DNA of 24,384 nt. It comes from Flavobacteriaceae bacterium. GTDB lineage: Bacteria; Bacteroidota; Bacteroidia; Flavobacteriales; Flavobacteriaceae. The DNA lies in contig JAQWYU010000231.1 of NCBI GenBank assembly GCA_029253805.1, forward strand, positions 1-24,384. The letters are read 5' to 3'. The notes beneath the pieces were generated by a model. That model saw nothing but the letters and a program-made list of their open reading frames with translations, made no database searches and had not been told where the DNA came from. Position numbers and translations under genes: made by a program. The first letter of the stretch is position 1; each line of letters opens with the position of its first letter. Positions 17,473-24,384 of the stretch are shown here, one piece after another.

Positions 17473-19134
17473 TTAGTTTGATGTAATATTTGAGGCTTTG
17501 AACCCTATTCGTATAGCTCTAGCTATAAGCTTTTGAGTGGATGTAATTTTGATTGGTTCTGTATATAATAACCAACGGTCCTCTCCAATCATCTCTTCTG
17601 TTTGATAGCCAATAGAAGCACCATTAGTATTACAATACATTTGGACAAAACCATCTGAATTAATCTCAATTTTCACATCTGATGTTGTTGGTTGAATCAT
17701 ATCGGGCCAGAACCCCTTGATAATTTCACTTTCTGTCTTAAGGCCCTGATCGTTAATATCTGTTTGCCATTTAGAAAGGGCTGTTCTTAATTCTATAAGT
17801 TTAGGTTTATAAGTTGGATTACTGACTAAATTATGAACTTCATGGGGATCTGTACGCAAATCATAAAGCTCCTCAATAGGTTTTGTTTTCATAAAAATAT
17901 AAGCTGCATCTCCACTCAATTCTCCGTTAATGTCCATATCTATAAGTATCTTATTCATTGGAATTTTTTCTCTGTATTTGTTTCTATAAATTAAGGGTAA
18001 ATCAGTCATAAAATTCTTGATATAAACAAATCGTCCATCTAGAACAGAGCGCTGCATATCTACAGATTCATCAAATCTATCAGCAGAACCAAAAATATAA
18101 TTTCTGGATTCCTTTTTATATCGACCTGCAAATGCCTGACCGTCGGTATAATTAGGGGGCTTAATATCTAACAGTGACATGACAGTAGGACCTAAATCCA
18201 TCAATGAAACTAATGCATCCTCAACCCCTCCTGCTTTATACTTATCAGGGTATCTAATTATTAAAGGGACATGAAGTCCACTATTTCCTACAGCACGCTT
18301 TTGTCTCAAAAGATTTCCTCCGTGATCACTCCAGAAAAAGATTATTGTATTTTTAAGTAAGTTTTTAGCTTCTAAATCTTTTAATAATTGACCAACTTCT
18401 TTGTCAAGTGCTTCAACATTGGAATATTTAATAGCTAAATCATTTCTAACTTCAGGAATATCAGGATAGTAATCGGGAACTATAACCTCATTTGGTGATA
18501 CAGTTAGTGGTTTATCTTTTCGTAACCAGATCCTTGACTCATGAGTAGTATATGAGTTTTTTACATAAAAAAAGGGCTGATTTTCCGGTATTTTATCAAA
18601 TAAATTTGATCCTGAAGTATGGTCCCAAGCAGTAAATGGGGCATTAAACTGATAATCACATTTATTATCATTGATACAATAATACCCTTCCGCTCTGAGA
18701 TACTGAGTAAAAGGTTTTATGTTTTCTGGAGTTACAACCTCATACTCAGGAAGTGGGTTTCCGGCTTTATCAACTCTATTGGTTTTTGTTTTTAAAACTA
18801 AATTTTCTGGAGTCTTATAATTATTCAAGTCACCAGTGCGCATGTTGTGTGCACCTAAACGTGCTGGATACATGCTTGTAATAATCGAGAAACGACTAGG
18901 TGCGCACACCCCTACTGTAGAGTAAGCATTGGAGTACCTAACTCCTTCAGCTGCTAGTTTGTCAATATTTGGTGTCTTAATTTGATCGACACCGTAAGCA
19001 CCCATAATAGGCCCTACATCTTCACAACTGATCCAAACAACATTAAAAGGTTTTCGGATATTTTCTTGAGCATTTACTGCATGGAAACTAACTCCAAAAA
19101 AAATATTTATAATAAAAAATACAACAGATTTCAT
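17473..19134 (-). CDS. S1 family sulfatase, N-sulfoglucosamine-sulfohydrolase-like, with extra C-terminal domain
   Basis: A 553-residue S1 sulfatase with a signal peptide to about residue 23 (HAVNAQ). Metal-site residues are Glu38-Asp39 in ISCEDVGP, where the first acid is Glu and not the more common Asp; this variant is known in this subgroup. The maturation motif CAPSR has the formylglycine Cys77. SDHGG lies near residue 270, with QKRAVGNSG after it. The arrangement resembles N-sulfoglucosamine sulfohydrolase-like enzymes, although Bacteroidetes members act on many glycans. Residues about 482-553 add a small beta-domain (VKIEINSDG, ITSTQKLIARAI) like the chitobiase/hexosaminidase C-terminal type. 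It lies 10 bases after the first sulfatase gene and 9 bases before the third. Substrate position is unknown. Confidence 0.9.
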   Translation of the reverse strand: MKSVVFFIINIFFGVSFHAVNAQENIRKPFNVVWISCEDVGPIMGAYGVDQIKTPNIDKLAAEGVRYSNAYSTVGVCAPSRFSIITSMYPARLGAHNMRTGDLNNYKTPENLVLKTKTNRVDKAGNPLPEYEVVTPENIKPFTQYLRAEGYYCINDNKCDYQFNAPFTAWDHTSGSNLFDKIPENQPFFYVKNSYTTHESRIWLRKDKPLTVSPNEVIVPDYYPDIPEVRNDLAIKYSNVEALDKEVGQLLKDLEAKNLLKNTIIFFWSDHGGNLLRQKRAVGNSGLHVPLIIRYPDKYKAGGVEDALVSLMDLGPTVMSLLDIKPPNYTDGQAFAGRYKKESRNYIFGSADRFDESVDMQRSVLDGRFVYIKNFMTDLPLIYRNKYREKIPMNKILIDMDINGELSGDAAYIFMKTKPIEELYDLRTDPHEVHNLVSNPTYKPKLIELRTALSKWQTDINDQGLKTESEIIKGFWPDMIQPTTSDVKIEINSDGFVQMYCNTNGASIGYQTEEMIGEDRWLLYTEPIKITSTQKLIARAIRIGFKASNITSN

Positions 19135-19144
19135 AATCTACAAG

Positions 19145-20548
19145 TTAGTAATGAGATTTAATATAATTTTCAGCTTCAAGGGCATGTAAATTTTCAGTAG
19201 AAACTTTGTTCCATTTTGAATTCCTGTCTAATGGATGAAGAGTTGGTTTAATTAGGGGCATCTTATTTGATATTAAAATATCATTTTGAGATAACATCCA
19301 TTTATACAAAACGTCTGATAGTTGATCCTTAATATTTTTATGCTCATTACTTTTAATTATATTATTTTTTTGATAAGGATCAGTTTTCAGATCATATAAT
19401 TCTTCGTAAGGTATGTTAGGAAAAGATTCTGCGCCTATTTTAATAAAAGAATTCACTACTTTATTAGTGCCTAAATTCGATTCATAAACTTCCAACGAGT
19501 TGTAATTCCTAATAAACTTATATCGTATTCCTCTTACAGCACGGGTTGGAAATATTTTACAAGACTGTATGTTTTGTCTAGTTGCTAATGAAAAAATATA
19601 ATCATTAACTTTCGATTCATCTCCTCTAAGAGTATTATAAAAACTTTTTCCGTCAATATTTTTAGGAATTTCAGCTGATATAATATCTAGAAATGTAGGT
19701 AAAATATCAACAAGACTTAATAATGTTTGTGAAGTTGATCCTGGCTTAACAACTCCAGGCCACCTCACAACAAAAGGAATCCTAAGTCCTTGTTCAGAAA
19801 CTCCCCATTTTCCTGAAATACCATGATCAGAAGCATATACAAATACTGAGTTCTTTTTTAAGCCATATGAATTAACCATTTCTAATACTGCTTCTAGCTG
19901 AGTGTTATCACTTTTAATATTTTGATAATATCCTGGTTTATAATTAGGTACATTACTTCCATTGTAGGGCAGAGAATAAATGTCGTTTTTTGTGTAATCG
20001 CCTTCCTTAGGGTAAGGACCATGGGGATAGTCTGAAGTGACAAATAAACAAAAAGGTTTATTTACAGTAGACAAGTAAGTATCAATAGCCTCTAAAGGCA
20101 AATAACGATGGTTTACAGAACCAAAATATTGAGTCCATTTAAAAACTGAATTTGGTTTAACATGGCTCTTTCCCGCCAAAACTACTTCGTATCCCTCCGC
20201 ACCTAAATAGTCTATAACTGTTTTTAAATCTTTTTTAACAGGAAGATGATTTGCCATACATCCATTTTTAACTGGATACAACCCTGTAAATATTTGTGAA
20301 CGGCTAGGAGCACATATTGATTGAGATGTATAAAAGTTATTAAATTTCATTCCCTCCGATGCAAGCCTATCTAAAGCAGGGGTATGAACTTTTGGGTTAC
20401 CATAGGCTCCGTAATCTAACTGGTCTTGATCATCAGCCAGATAAAAAATAAAATTAGGCCTGACTGACTTTTCTTGTGCTGCAGAATGCAAGCACAAGGT
20501 CATAAACAAAAGACTAAATAGTCGAATTATAAATAAATTTATATTCAT
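19145..20548 (-). CDS. S1 family sulfatase
   Basis: A 467-residue S1 sulfatase with a signal peptide to about residue 25 (LHSAAQ). The metal pair Asp39-Asp40 lies in FYLADDQDQLDYG. The maturation motif CAPSR places formylglycine at Cys79. AGKSHVKP (125-132) and SDYPHGPY (172-179) supply the Lys and His residues, and SDHGISGKWG (240-249) the C-terminal metal and substrate region. Its sequence differs clearly from the next two sulfatases, so these are not recent tandem duplicates and may cleave different positions. Its ATG overlaps the GH30 stop codon in an ATGA arrangement, suggesting translational coupling of the glycosidase and the sulfatase. Confidence 0.92.
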   Translation of the reverse strand: MNINLFIIRLFSLLFMTLCLHSAAQEKSVRPNFIFYLADDQDQLDYGAYGNPKVHTPALDRLASEGMKFNNFYTSQSICAPSRSQIFTGLYPVKNGCMANHLPVKKDLKTVIDYLGAEGYEVVLAGKSHVKPNSVFKWTQYFGSVNHRYLPLEAIDTYLSTVNKPFCLFVTSDYPHGPYPKEGDYTKNDIYSLPYNGSNVPNYKPGYYQNIKSDNTQLEAVLEMVNSYGLKKNSVFVYASDHGISGKWGVSEQGLRIPFVVRWPGVVKPGSTSQTLLSLVDILPTFLDIISAEIPKNIDGKSFYNTLRGDESKVNDYIFSLATRQNIQSCKIFPTRAVRGIRYKFIRNYNSLEVYESNLGTNKVVNSFIKIGAESFPNIPYEELYDLKTDPYQKNNIIKSNEHKNIKDQLSDVLYKWMLSQNDILISNKMPLIKPTLHPLDRNSKWNKVSTENLHALEAENYIKSHY

Positions 20549-22734
20549 TGGTTGTCTATTACAAATTTGACGGCCTGCTGACCATGTTGAGTGGTTGATT
20601 TTAAAATATACAAACCTTCTGTTAAAAAATTCACATCTATTTCAATATTTTTAGTAGATGGATAATTTTTATGGTAAAGCCTAGAACCATTATGTTGATA
20701 AATAGTAATTTCACGGGAAGATGTATTTTCAAAACGTAATTCAATTTTAGATTGAACAGGATTTGGAAATAACTTCAATTTCATTTCATTTCCAATTGAT
20801 GACTCTAACATAGTACTTAAACTGGTATCTACAGTAAAGACCAAACTCTGCATTGTCATTGGCTCAACTGACATAGTTATTTGATTAGATTGAAGATCTA
20901 TATGATCAGTTGATTGACTACTAAAATTATGAATACTGTTATCAGAAGTGATGTAATGCTTAACATCAGTGGCTCCTAAAGGAATTTCTAAATCAAAATT
21001 ATTTTGAATGTCTTCTGCGAAAAGTTGTATGATAACTTTGGATCCATCAGGTGATTTAAAAGCTAACGATTTAAGGGAATTTCCAAAAGAATTTAAATGA
21101 ATTCTCTGGTAACCTTTCTTAACTAGATTTGTAAAATGCTTAAAAACATAATAACGCTTTGGTAATATAATGTTCATGTTAGAATCCCAAAGAACTAATG
21201 CAGAAGAACCATAGTTTTGACCTTGACTAACTTCGTTTTGATATTCGTGCTGTTCGTAGAATAAATGGAACATATAAGCGGTTAAACCTCCATAATTAAA
21301 CCCATCCATGATGCGATCTATATGGTATAATGCATCATTCATATCAAAATTTGGGCTGTTTAGGTTTCCTGATTCGGTTACCCATATTGGTTTATCTAAA
21401 CTTACTGTCTTAAGTCCTGTCCATTCGCTGTTATTTATAATATTTTGATAAGTATGTGTAGCAACAACATCAACAGAAGACCTAACCTCAGGGCTTAAAA
21501 ACATTTGATTGACATAATTAGTTGTTGATTTGTCAGGGTCACTTGAGGATACTCTAAATCCTTCTGGTGACAGTATATCGACATGATCCAATAAGTCGCT
21601 ATCTAAACGTTCATTAATGTTAATCAAAATAGAACTTAACTCAGAGGGAGTTGTATTCATAGATTCGTAAGTAACATTATAATCTGGCTCATTGGTAGGC
21701 GATATAGCCGTGATATTAATCCCATAATTAGATTCCATACCATTAATAAAGGCCACTAAAAACTCACTGAATTCATCCTCACCTCCAGAAACTAAGGTAC
21801 CACCATTGTTATGTGAATTATTGGTTTTTAACCAGGCAGGAGCACTATTACAGTTTCCGATGATGTGGTCGAACCCATAGGAACTCAAGTCTAAAGCATT
21901 ATTAAGTGCTTCTGCAACATAGCGAGTAGTATTTAAGATTGGATCACTATTATAGCGAGTCCAATTTAAAGCTGAAGTGTTAAGATAAAAAGGATTATCA
22001 TTATCATTTGGGTCTTCTAAATCATGATATATAAAAAAACGAATCATATTAGCTTCAAGTTCTTCAAATGCAAAAAACTCAATTTGTTGGCGCAGCTCAT
22101 CATCAAGGGCATATAAATGCTCTGTCCTTCGTTTGATCCCAGCACCAAAACCATCGACAGTTTGATAAGTTATAGCATCATTAAATGATATAGAATTACC
22201 GGCAACAACCTCCACTTCATCCAAAAAATAAGTAACATCAGAATCCATATACCAAAAATTTAATTTATTTTCATCAGCGTCTTGAGTGACAGTAAAAGTA
22301 TGAGTATACTGTTGCCACTCTTGTGAAATTTCAATATCATTTCCTTGATAGCTGTCTGGAACATTTGGAGCCTGAAATACTACTTTTATTGTTGCCGAAT
22401 TTGAATTTTCAACTTTAGCCCAAAAACTAACAGTGTAACTTTGTTCAGCTTCTACTTCAAACAGATAATCACTTTGTGTTTTAACATGCCATCCATTATT
22501 TCCAAGCGATACAATCTCACTTTTTTGGGCTTTACTACTCCCAGGTATTAAATTTTCAGTTGAGATGGAGTAAACTGCTTGACCTCCCTCAATTTGAATA
22601 TTTGACCAATAATTAAAATTTCCTGTGCCTTCATTAAGTACTTCAAAATTTCCATTTAGCAAAGGAAGTTGATTCTGAGAGGTGCACACAAAAGAAACTA
22701 AAAATAAAAAGTATAATGTGTAACTTTTTTTCAT
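20545..22734 (-). CDS. GH30 family glycosidase with N-terminal CBM and T9SS tail, probable endo-xylanase
   Basis: With the ATG at 22734 the protein has 729 residues: a signal peptide to about 19 (MKKSYTLYFLFLVSFVCTSQ), a CBM4_9/CBM22-like module at about 25-178 (LLNGNFEV ... FLDEVEVV), and a GH30 barrel with its side beta-structure at about 185-635. YQTVDGFGAG opens the catalytic domain. The acid/base is Glu349 in SPTNEPDY and the nucleophile Glu454 in WVTESGN. A T9SS sorting domain ends the protein (LFPNPVQSKIEL ... EGLYILKS). The frame extends up to a TTG at 22791, but that adds 19 residues ahead of a normal signal peptide, so 22734 is chosen. In a xylan locus a glucuronoxylanase or xylanase is likely; the subfamily was not settled. 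Confidence 0.9.
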   Translation of the reverse strand: MKKSYTLYFLFLVSFVCTSQNQLPLLNGNFEVLNEGTGNFNYWSNIQIEGGQAVYSISTENLIPGSSKAQKSEIVSLGNNGWHVKTQSDYLFEVEAEQSYTVSFWAKVENSNSATIKVVFQAPNVPDSYQGNDIEISQEWQQYTHTFTVTQDADENKLNFWYMDSDVTYFLDEVEVVAGNSISFNDAITYQTVDGFGAGIKRRTEHLYALDDELRQQIEFFAFEELEANMIRFFIYHDLEDPNDNDNPFYLNTSALNWTRYNSDPILNTTRYVAEALNNALDLSSYGFDHIIGNCNSAPAWLKTNNSHNNGGTLVSGGEDEFSEFLVAFINGMESNYGINITAISPTNEPDYNVTYESMNTTPSELSSILININERLDSDLLDHVDILSPEGFRVSSSDPDKSTTNYVNQMFLSPEVRSSVDVVATHTYQNIINNSEWTGLKTVSLDKPIWVTESGNLNSPNFDMNDALYHIDRIMDGFNYGGLTAYMFHLFYEQHEYQNEVSQGQNYGSSALVLWDSNMNIILPKRYYVFKHFTNLVKKGYQRIHLNSFGNSLKSLAFKSPDGSKVIIQLFAEDIQNNFDLEIPLGATDVKHYITSDNSIHNFSSQSTDHIDLQSNQITMSVEPMTMQSLVFTVDTSLSTMLESSIGNEMKLKLFPNPVQSKIELRFENTSSREITIYQHNGSRLYHKNYPSTKNIEIDVNFLTEGLYILKSTTQHGQQAVKFVIDNQ

Positions 22735-22796
22735 AGAAATAATAAACAAAGGCCAAAGCAAATAACTTTGACCTTTAAATGAATTGAGCAACTTAT

Positions 22797-24314
22797 TTAA
22801 TTTATTAAGTCGTTCGCATTAATTTCACTAAGTGGAATTGGTAGTTGCATTACTTGATCTGGATTTGTACTTAGTTCTATATCCACATTTGGGGAAAAAA
22901 TTGGATTATTGTTATGTTTATTAATAGTGTGAGTTAAGAAATAATCAAATCCTCGTCTTCTGTTGTTGTGTGCATCTTCACCCTCCCCCAGAACTTCAAA
23001 TCGATACTCGTTCATAATAGCATCTCTAAACGTATCTTGATCTCCAAGATATGCATCGTTAGACATACCAACACGATCTAATACTTCAGTAATAAAGCCT
23101 AGCTGTTGACCGTTTTGGAGTTCATTAGAAATCTCAGCTAGCATAATTAGTAGCTCGGCGTAACGATAAATAATTAGATTTTGATCACCGAATTGATTAT
23201 TGTGGGTTGGATCTTTTTCAGTAAACTTAAATAAATAAGGATGAGCTTTGGGGAAATTAGCTCTATTTGCAAAAGCAGGGTATACTTTTACCGGACCGCC
23301 AGTATCTGCTCTAACATAATCATAAAGATATGTCCCTGTAAGTCTAGGGTCATCTGGGTAGGTTGATTGATGATCTAAAAATACATCTGCACTGACTCTT
23401 AACCAACCGAAATGATTTCCTAGTTTGTATTTCCATGGAGTGTAATTTCTACCCATTTGAGAATTTGCAGCTTGTTGACTAATCTGTAGTTCGAAAATTG
23501 ACTCAGAAGAGTTCTCAAATTCGTCTGTAAACAATGAACTATAATCTGACACTAAACTATATTGACCATAAGCCATATAAGCTTGGTCGTAAGCCATTTG
23601 CCAGTAATCACCTTCAGACAAACCATCAGCTTGTAAATTTGGGTTTGTTGCTAGTGTCATATATACTTTTGCTAATAACATATTAGAAGCAAACTTTTTC
23701 GGATAACCAGCCCCAAATGATCCATTCATAAGATTGTTAGCTATTTGGGCGTCCTCTATAATTTGTGCGTAAACCTCTTTAGCAGTTGTTTTTGCTTTAC
23801 TTAAGTTGTCACTATCTGGAAGAGTTAACCAGAGAGGAATATCTCCCCAAAGGCGAACCAAAGAAAAATAAGACCAGGCACGAACAAAATAGGCTTGACC
23901 AGAAATATCATTAAAACGCAATTCTGTGTCATTAGTTGCTGACTCGTAAGTGATTATGTTATTAATGGCTCCATTACATCTTCCAATAGCAGCATAGATC
24001 CCTCGCCACATATTTTCTGAATCTCTATCGTAAGCTGGTTTTAAAGAAAATAAGTTCTGGTTATTTACATTGTTAATATTATTGCCTTGTTTTCCTGTTG
24101 TAAAGAATCCTGAAAAACCATTAATTGCAAAAATACGCTGCTCCATTGAATTGTATGTTGTCAATCCTTGATAAATTCCATCTAAAGCACCTGAAGCAAT
24201 TGATATGTCAGTGTATGTAGCGACAGGGTCAAGAAATATTGGGTCTTCGTCTATATCACAAGAACAAACTAGCGCTGCTGCAATGGTTAATAATACAATT
24301 TTAAAATTTTTCAT
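22797..24314 (-). CDS. SusD/RagB family outer-membrane glycan-binding lipoprotein
   Basis: A 505-residue SusD homolog that captures oligosaccharides at the cell surface and acts as the lid of a SusC TonB-dependent transporter. The lipoprotein signal ends with VCSC, giving lipidated Cys19. The N-terminal helical region shows ALDGIYQGL and MWRGIYAAIGRCNGAINNI, and YFVRAWSYFSLVRLWGDIPL follows, all typical of the family's TPR-like scaffold. The C-terminal family pattern is YAELLIMLAEISNEL and EYRFEVLGEGEDAHNNRRRGFDYF. It is normally encoded directly after susC, which fits the short reading-frame end at the right edge. The bound glycan is inferred to be a xylan from the locus; residues that decide specificity cannot be read from sequence alone. 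Confidence 0.95.
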   Translation of the reverse strand: MKNFKIVLLTIAAALVCSCDIDEDPIFLDPVATYTDISIASGALDGIYQGLTTYNSMEQRIFAINGFSGFFTTGKQGNNINNVNNQNLFSLKPAYDRDSENMWRGIYAAIGRCNGAINNIITYESATNDTELRFNDISGQAYFVRAWSYFSLVRLWGDIPLWLTLPDSDNLSKAKTTAKEVYAQIIEDAQIANNLMNGSFGAGYPKKFASNMLLAKVYMTLATNPNLQADGLSEGDYWQMAYDQAYMAYGQYSLVSDYSSLFTDEFENSSESIFELQISQQAANSQMGRNYTPWKYKLGNHFGWLRVSADVFLDHQSTYPDDPRLTGTYLYDYVRADTGGPVKVYPAFANRANFPKAHPYLFKFTEKDPTHNNQFGDQNLIIYRYAELLIMLAEISNELQNGQQLGFITEVLDRVGMSNDAYLGDQDTFRDAIMNEYRFEVLGEGEDAHNNRRRGFDYFLTHTINKHNNNPIFSPNVDIELSTNPDQVMQLPIPLSEINANDLIN

Positions 24315-24368
24315 AATCTATAAATTTAGTAATACATATTTATTTTTAATACTTCTCGTGTTTATTAT

Positions 24369-24384
24369 TTAAAAGCTCATATTC
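24369..24384 (-). CDS. Possible last residues of a SusC-type TonB-dependent receptor
   Basis: At the right edge, one minus-strand frame ends with Asn-Met-Ser-Phe followed by TAA (24371-24369). SusC-like outer-membrane barrels end in a beta-strand closing with Phe, often of the form GxNxSF, and susC almost always precedes susD. The 54-base gap to the SusD start fits this. Only four residues are visible, so the call rests mainly on gene-order knowledge. Confidence 0.45.

Larger units (their letters stand above)
1..24384 (-). other. Xylan (probably sulfated) polysaccharide-utilization locus
   Basis: Every recognizable gene is on the minus strand with short gaps (2 to 132 bases) or 4-base overlaps, so the region reads as one or a few long transcription units. 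The set is a SusD homolog, GH30, GH10, GH43, a CE1-like esterase, three sulfatases, two sugar symporters, xylose isomerase, xylulokinase and aldose 1-epimerase, which covers a path from polymer to xylulose-5-phosphate. The xylan target is firm because GH10 and xylA/xylB co-occur. Sulfation of the substrate is inferred only from the sulfatases. The locus continues past both window edges: a SusC is expected to the right, and the last gene is cut on the left. Confidence 0.88.

Noticed and set aside
16024..20548. Recent tandem duplication of one sulfatase gene
   Set aside because: Beyond the shared motifs the three proteins differ in length and sequence throughout.
22735..22791. Upstream start for the GH30 gene giving 19 more residues
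   Set aside because: The codon at 22791 is TTG, and the extra residues precede a normal signal peptide beginning at the ATG at 22734.

Overview
The window is an AT-rich stretch from a member of the Bacteroidota, most likely a marine or otherwise algal-polysaccharide-degrading flavobacterium. The lineage call rests on a SusD/RagB lipoprotein, two proteins ending in type IX secretion (T9SS) sorting domains, a Bacteroidetes-type promoter (TTG, 22 nt, TATTTTTG), start codons with no visible Shine-Dalgarno sequence, and TAA/TGA stops. All 17 genes with a visible start lie on the minus strand, so transcription runs from high to low coordinates. The longest spaces between genes are about 132, 117 and 88 bases. 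There are no gene-free stretches over 300 bases, and I saw no rRNA, tRNA, CRISPR array, transposase or attachment site.

The locus is a xylan polysaccharide-utilization locus (PUL). In transcription order it starts with a probable TonB-dependent receptor (SusC) of which only the last residues are visible at the right edge. Next come the SusD-like lipoprotein, a GH30 glycosidase with an N-terminal carbohydrate-binding module and a T9SS tail, three formylglycine-type sulfatases in tandem, a secreted beta-helix protein with a CBM22-like module and a T9SS tail, a GH10 endo-xylanase lipoprotein, a GPH-type sugar:cation symporter and a cytoplasmic GH43 beta-xylosidase. A DUF1800/DUF1501 pair follows. 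After it comes the xylose catabolic block: xylB, xylA, a Na+/sugar symporter, a CE1-like esterase lipoprotein, galM, and the N-terminal part of a carboxypeptidase-regulatory-domain protein cut by the left edge.

Inferred workflow: surface or secreted GH30, GH10 and the beta-helix protein cut the polymer. The sulfatases and the esterase remove decorations. SusC/SusD and the two inner-membrane symporters import the products. GH43 releases xylose, and GalM, XylA and XylB deliver xylulose-5-phosphate to the pentose phosphate pathway.

The most distinctive points are three divergent sulfatases inside an otherwise classic xylan locus (suggesting a sulfated xylan, such as occurs in algae), a CBM inserted into the closing motif of a beta-helix protein of unknown activity, and the DUF1800/DUF1501 pair sitting between the depolymerization and catabolism blocks. 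Missing from the window are a transcriptional regulator, an alpha-glucuronidase, an arabinofuranosidase and a sulfatase-maturing enzyme. Functions are assigned from recognizable motifs read by eye; no database search was run.
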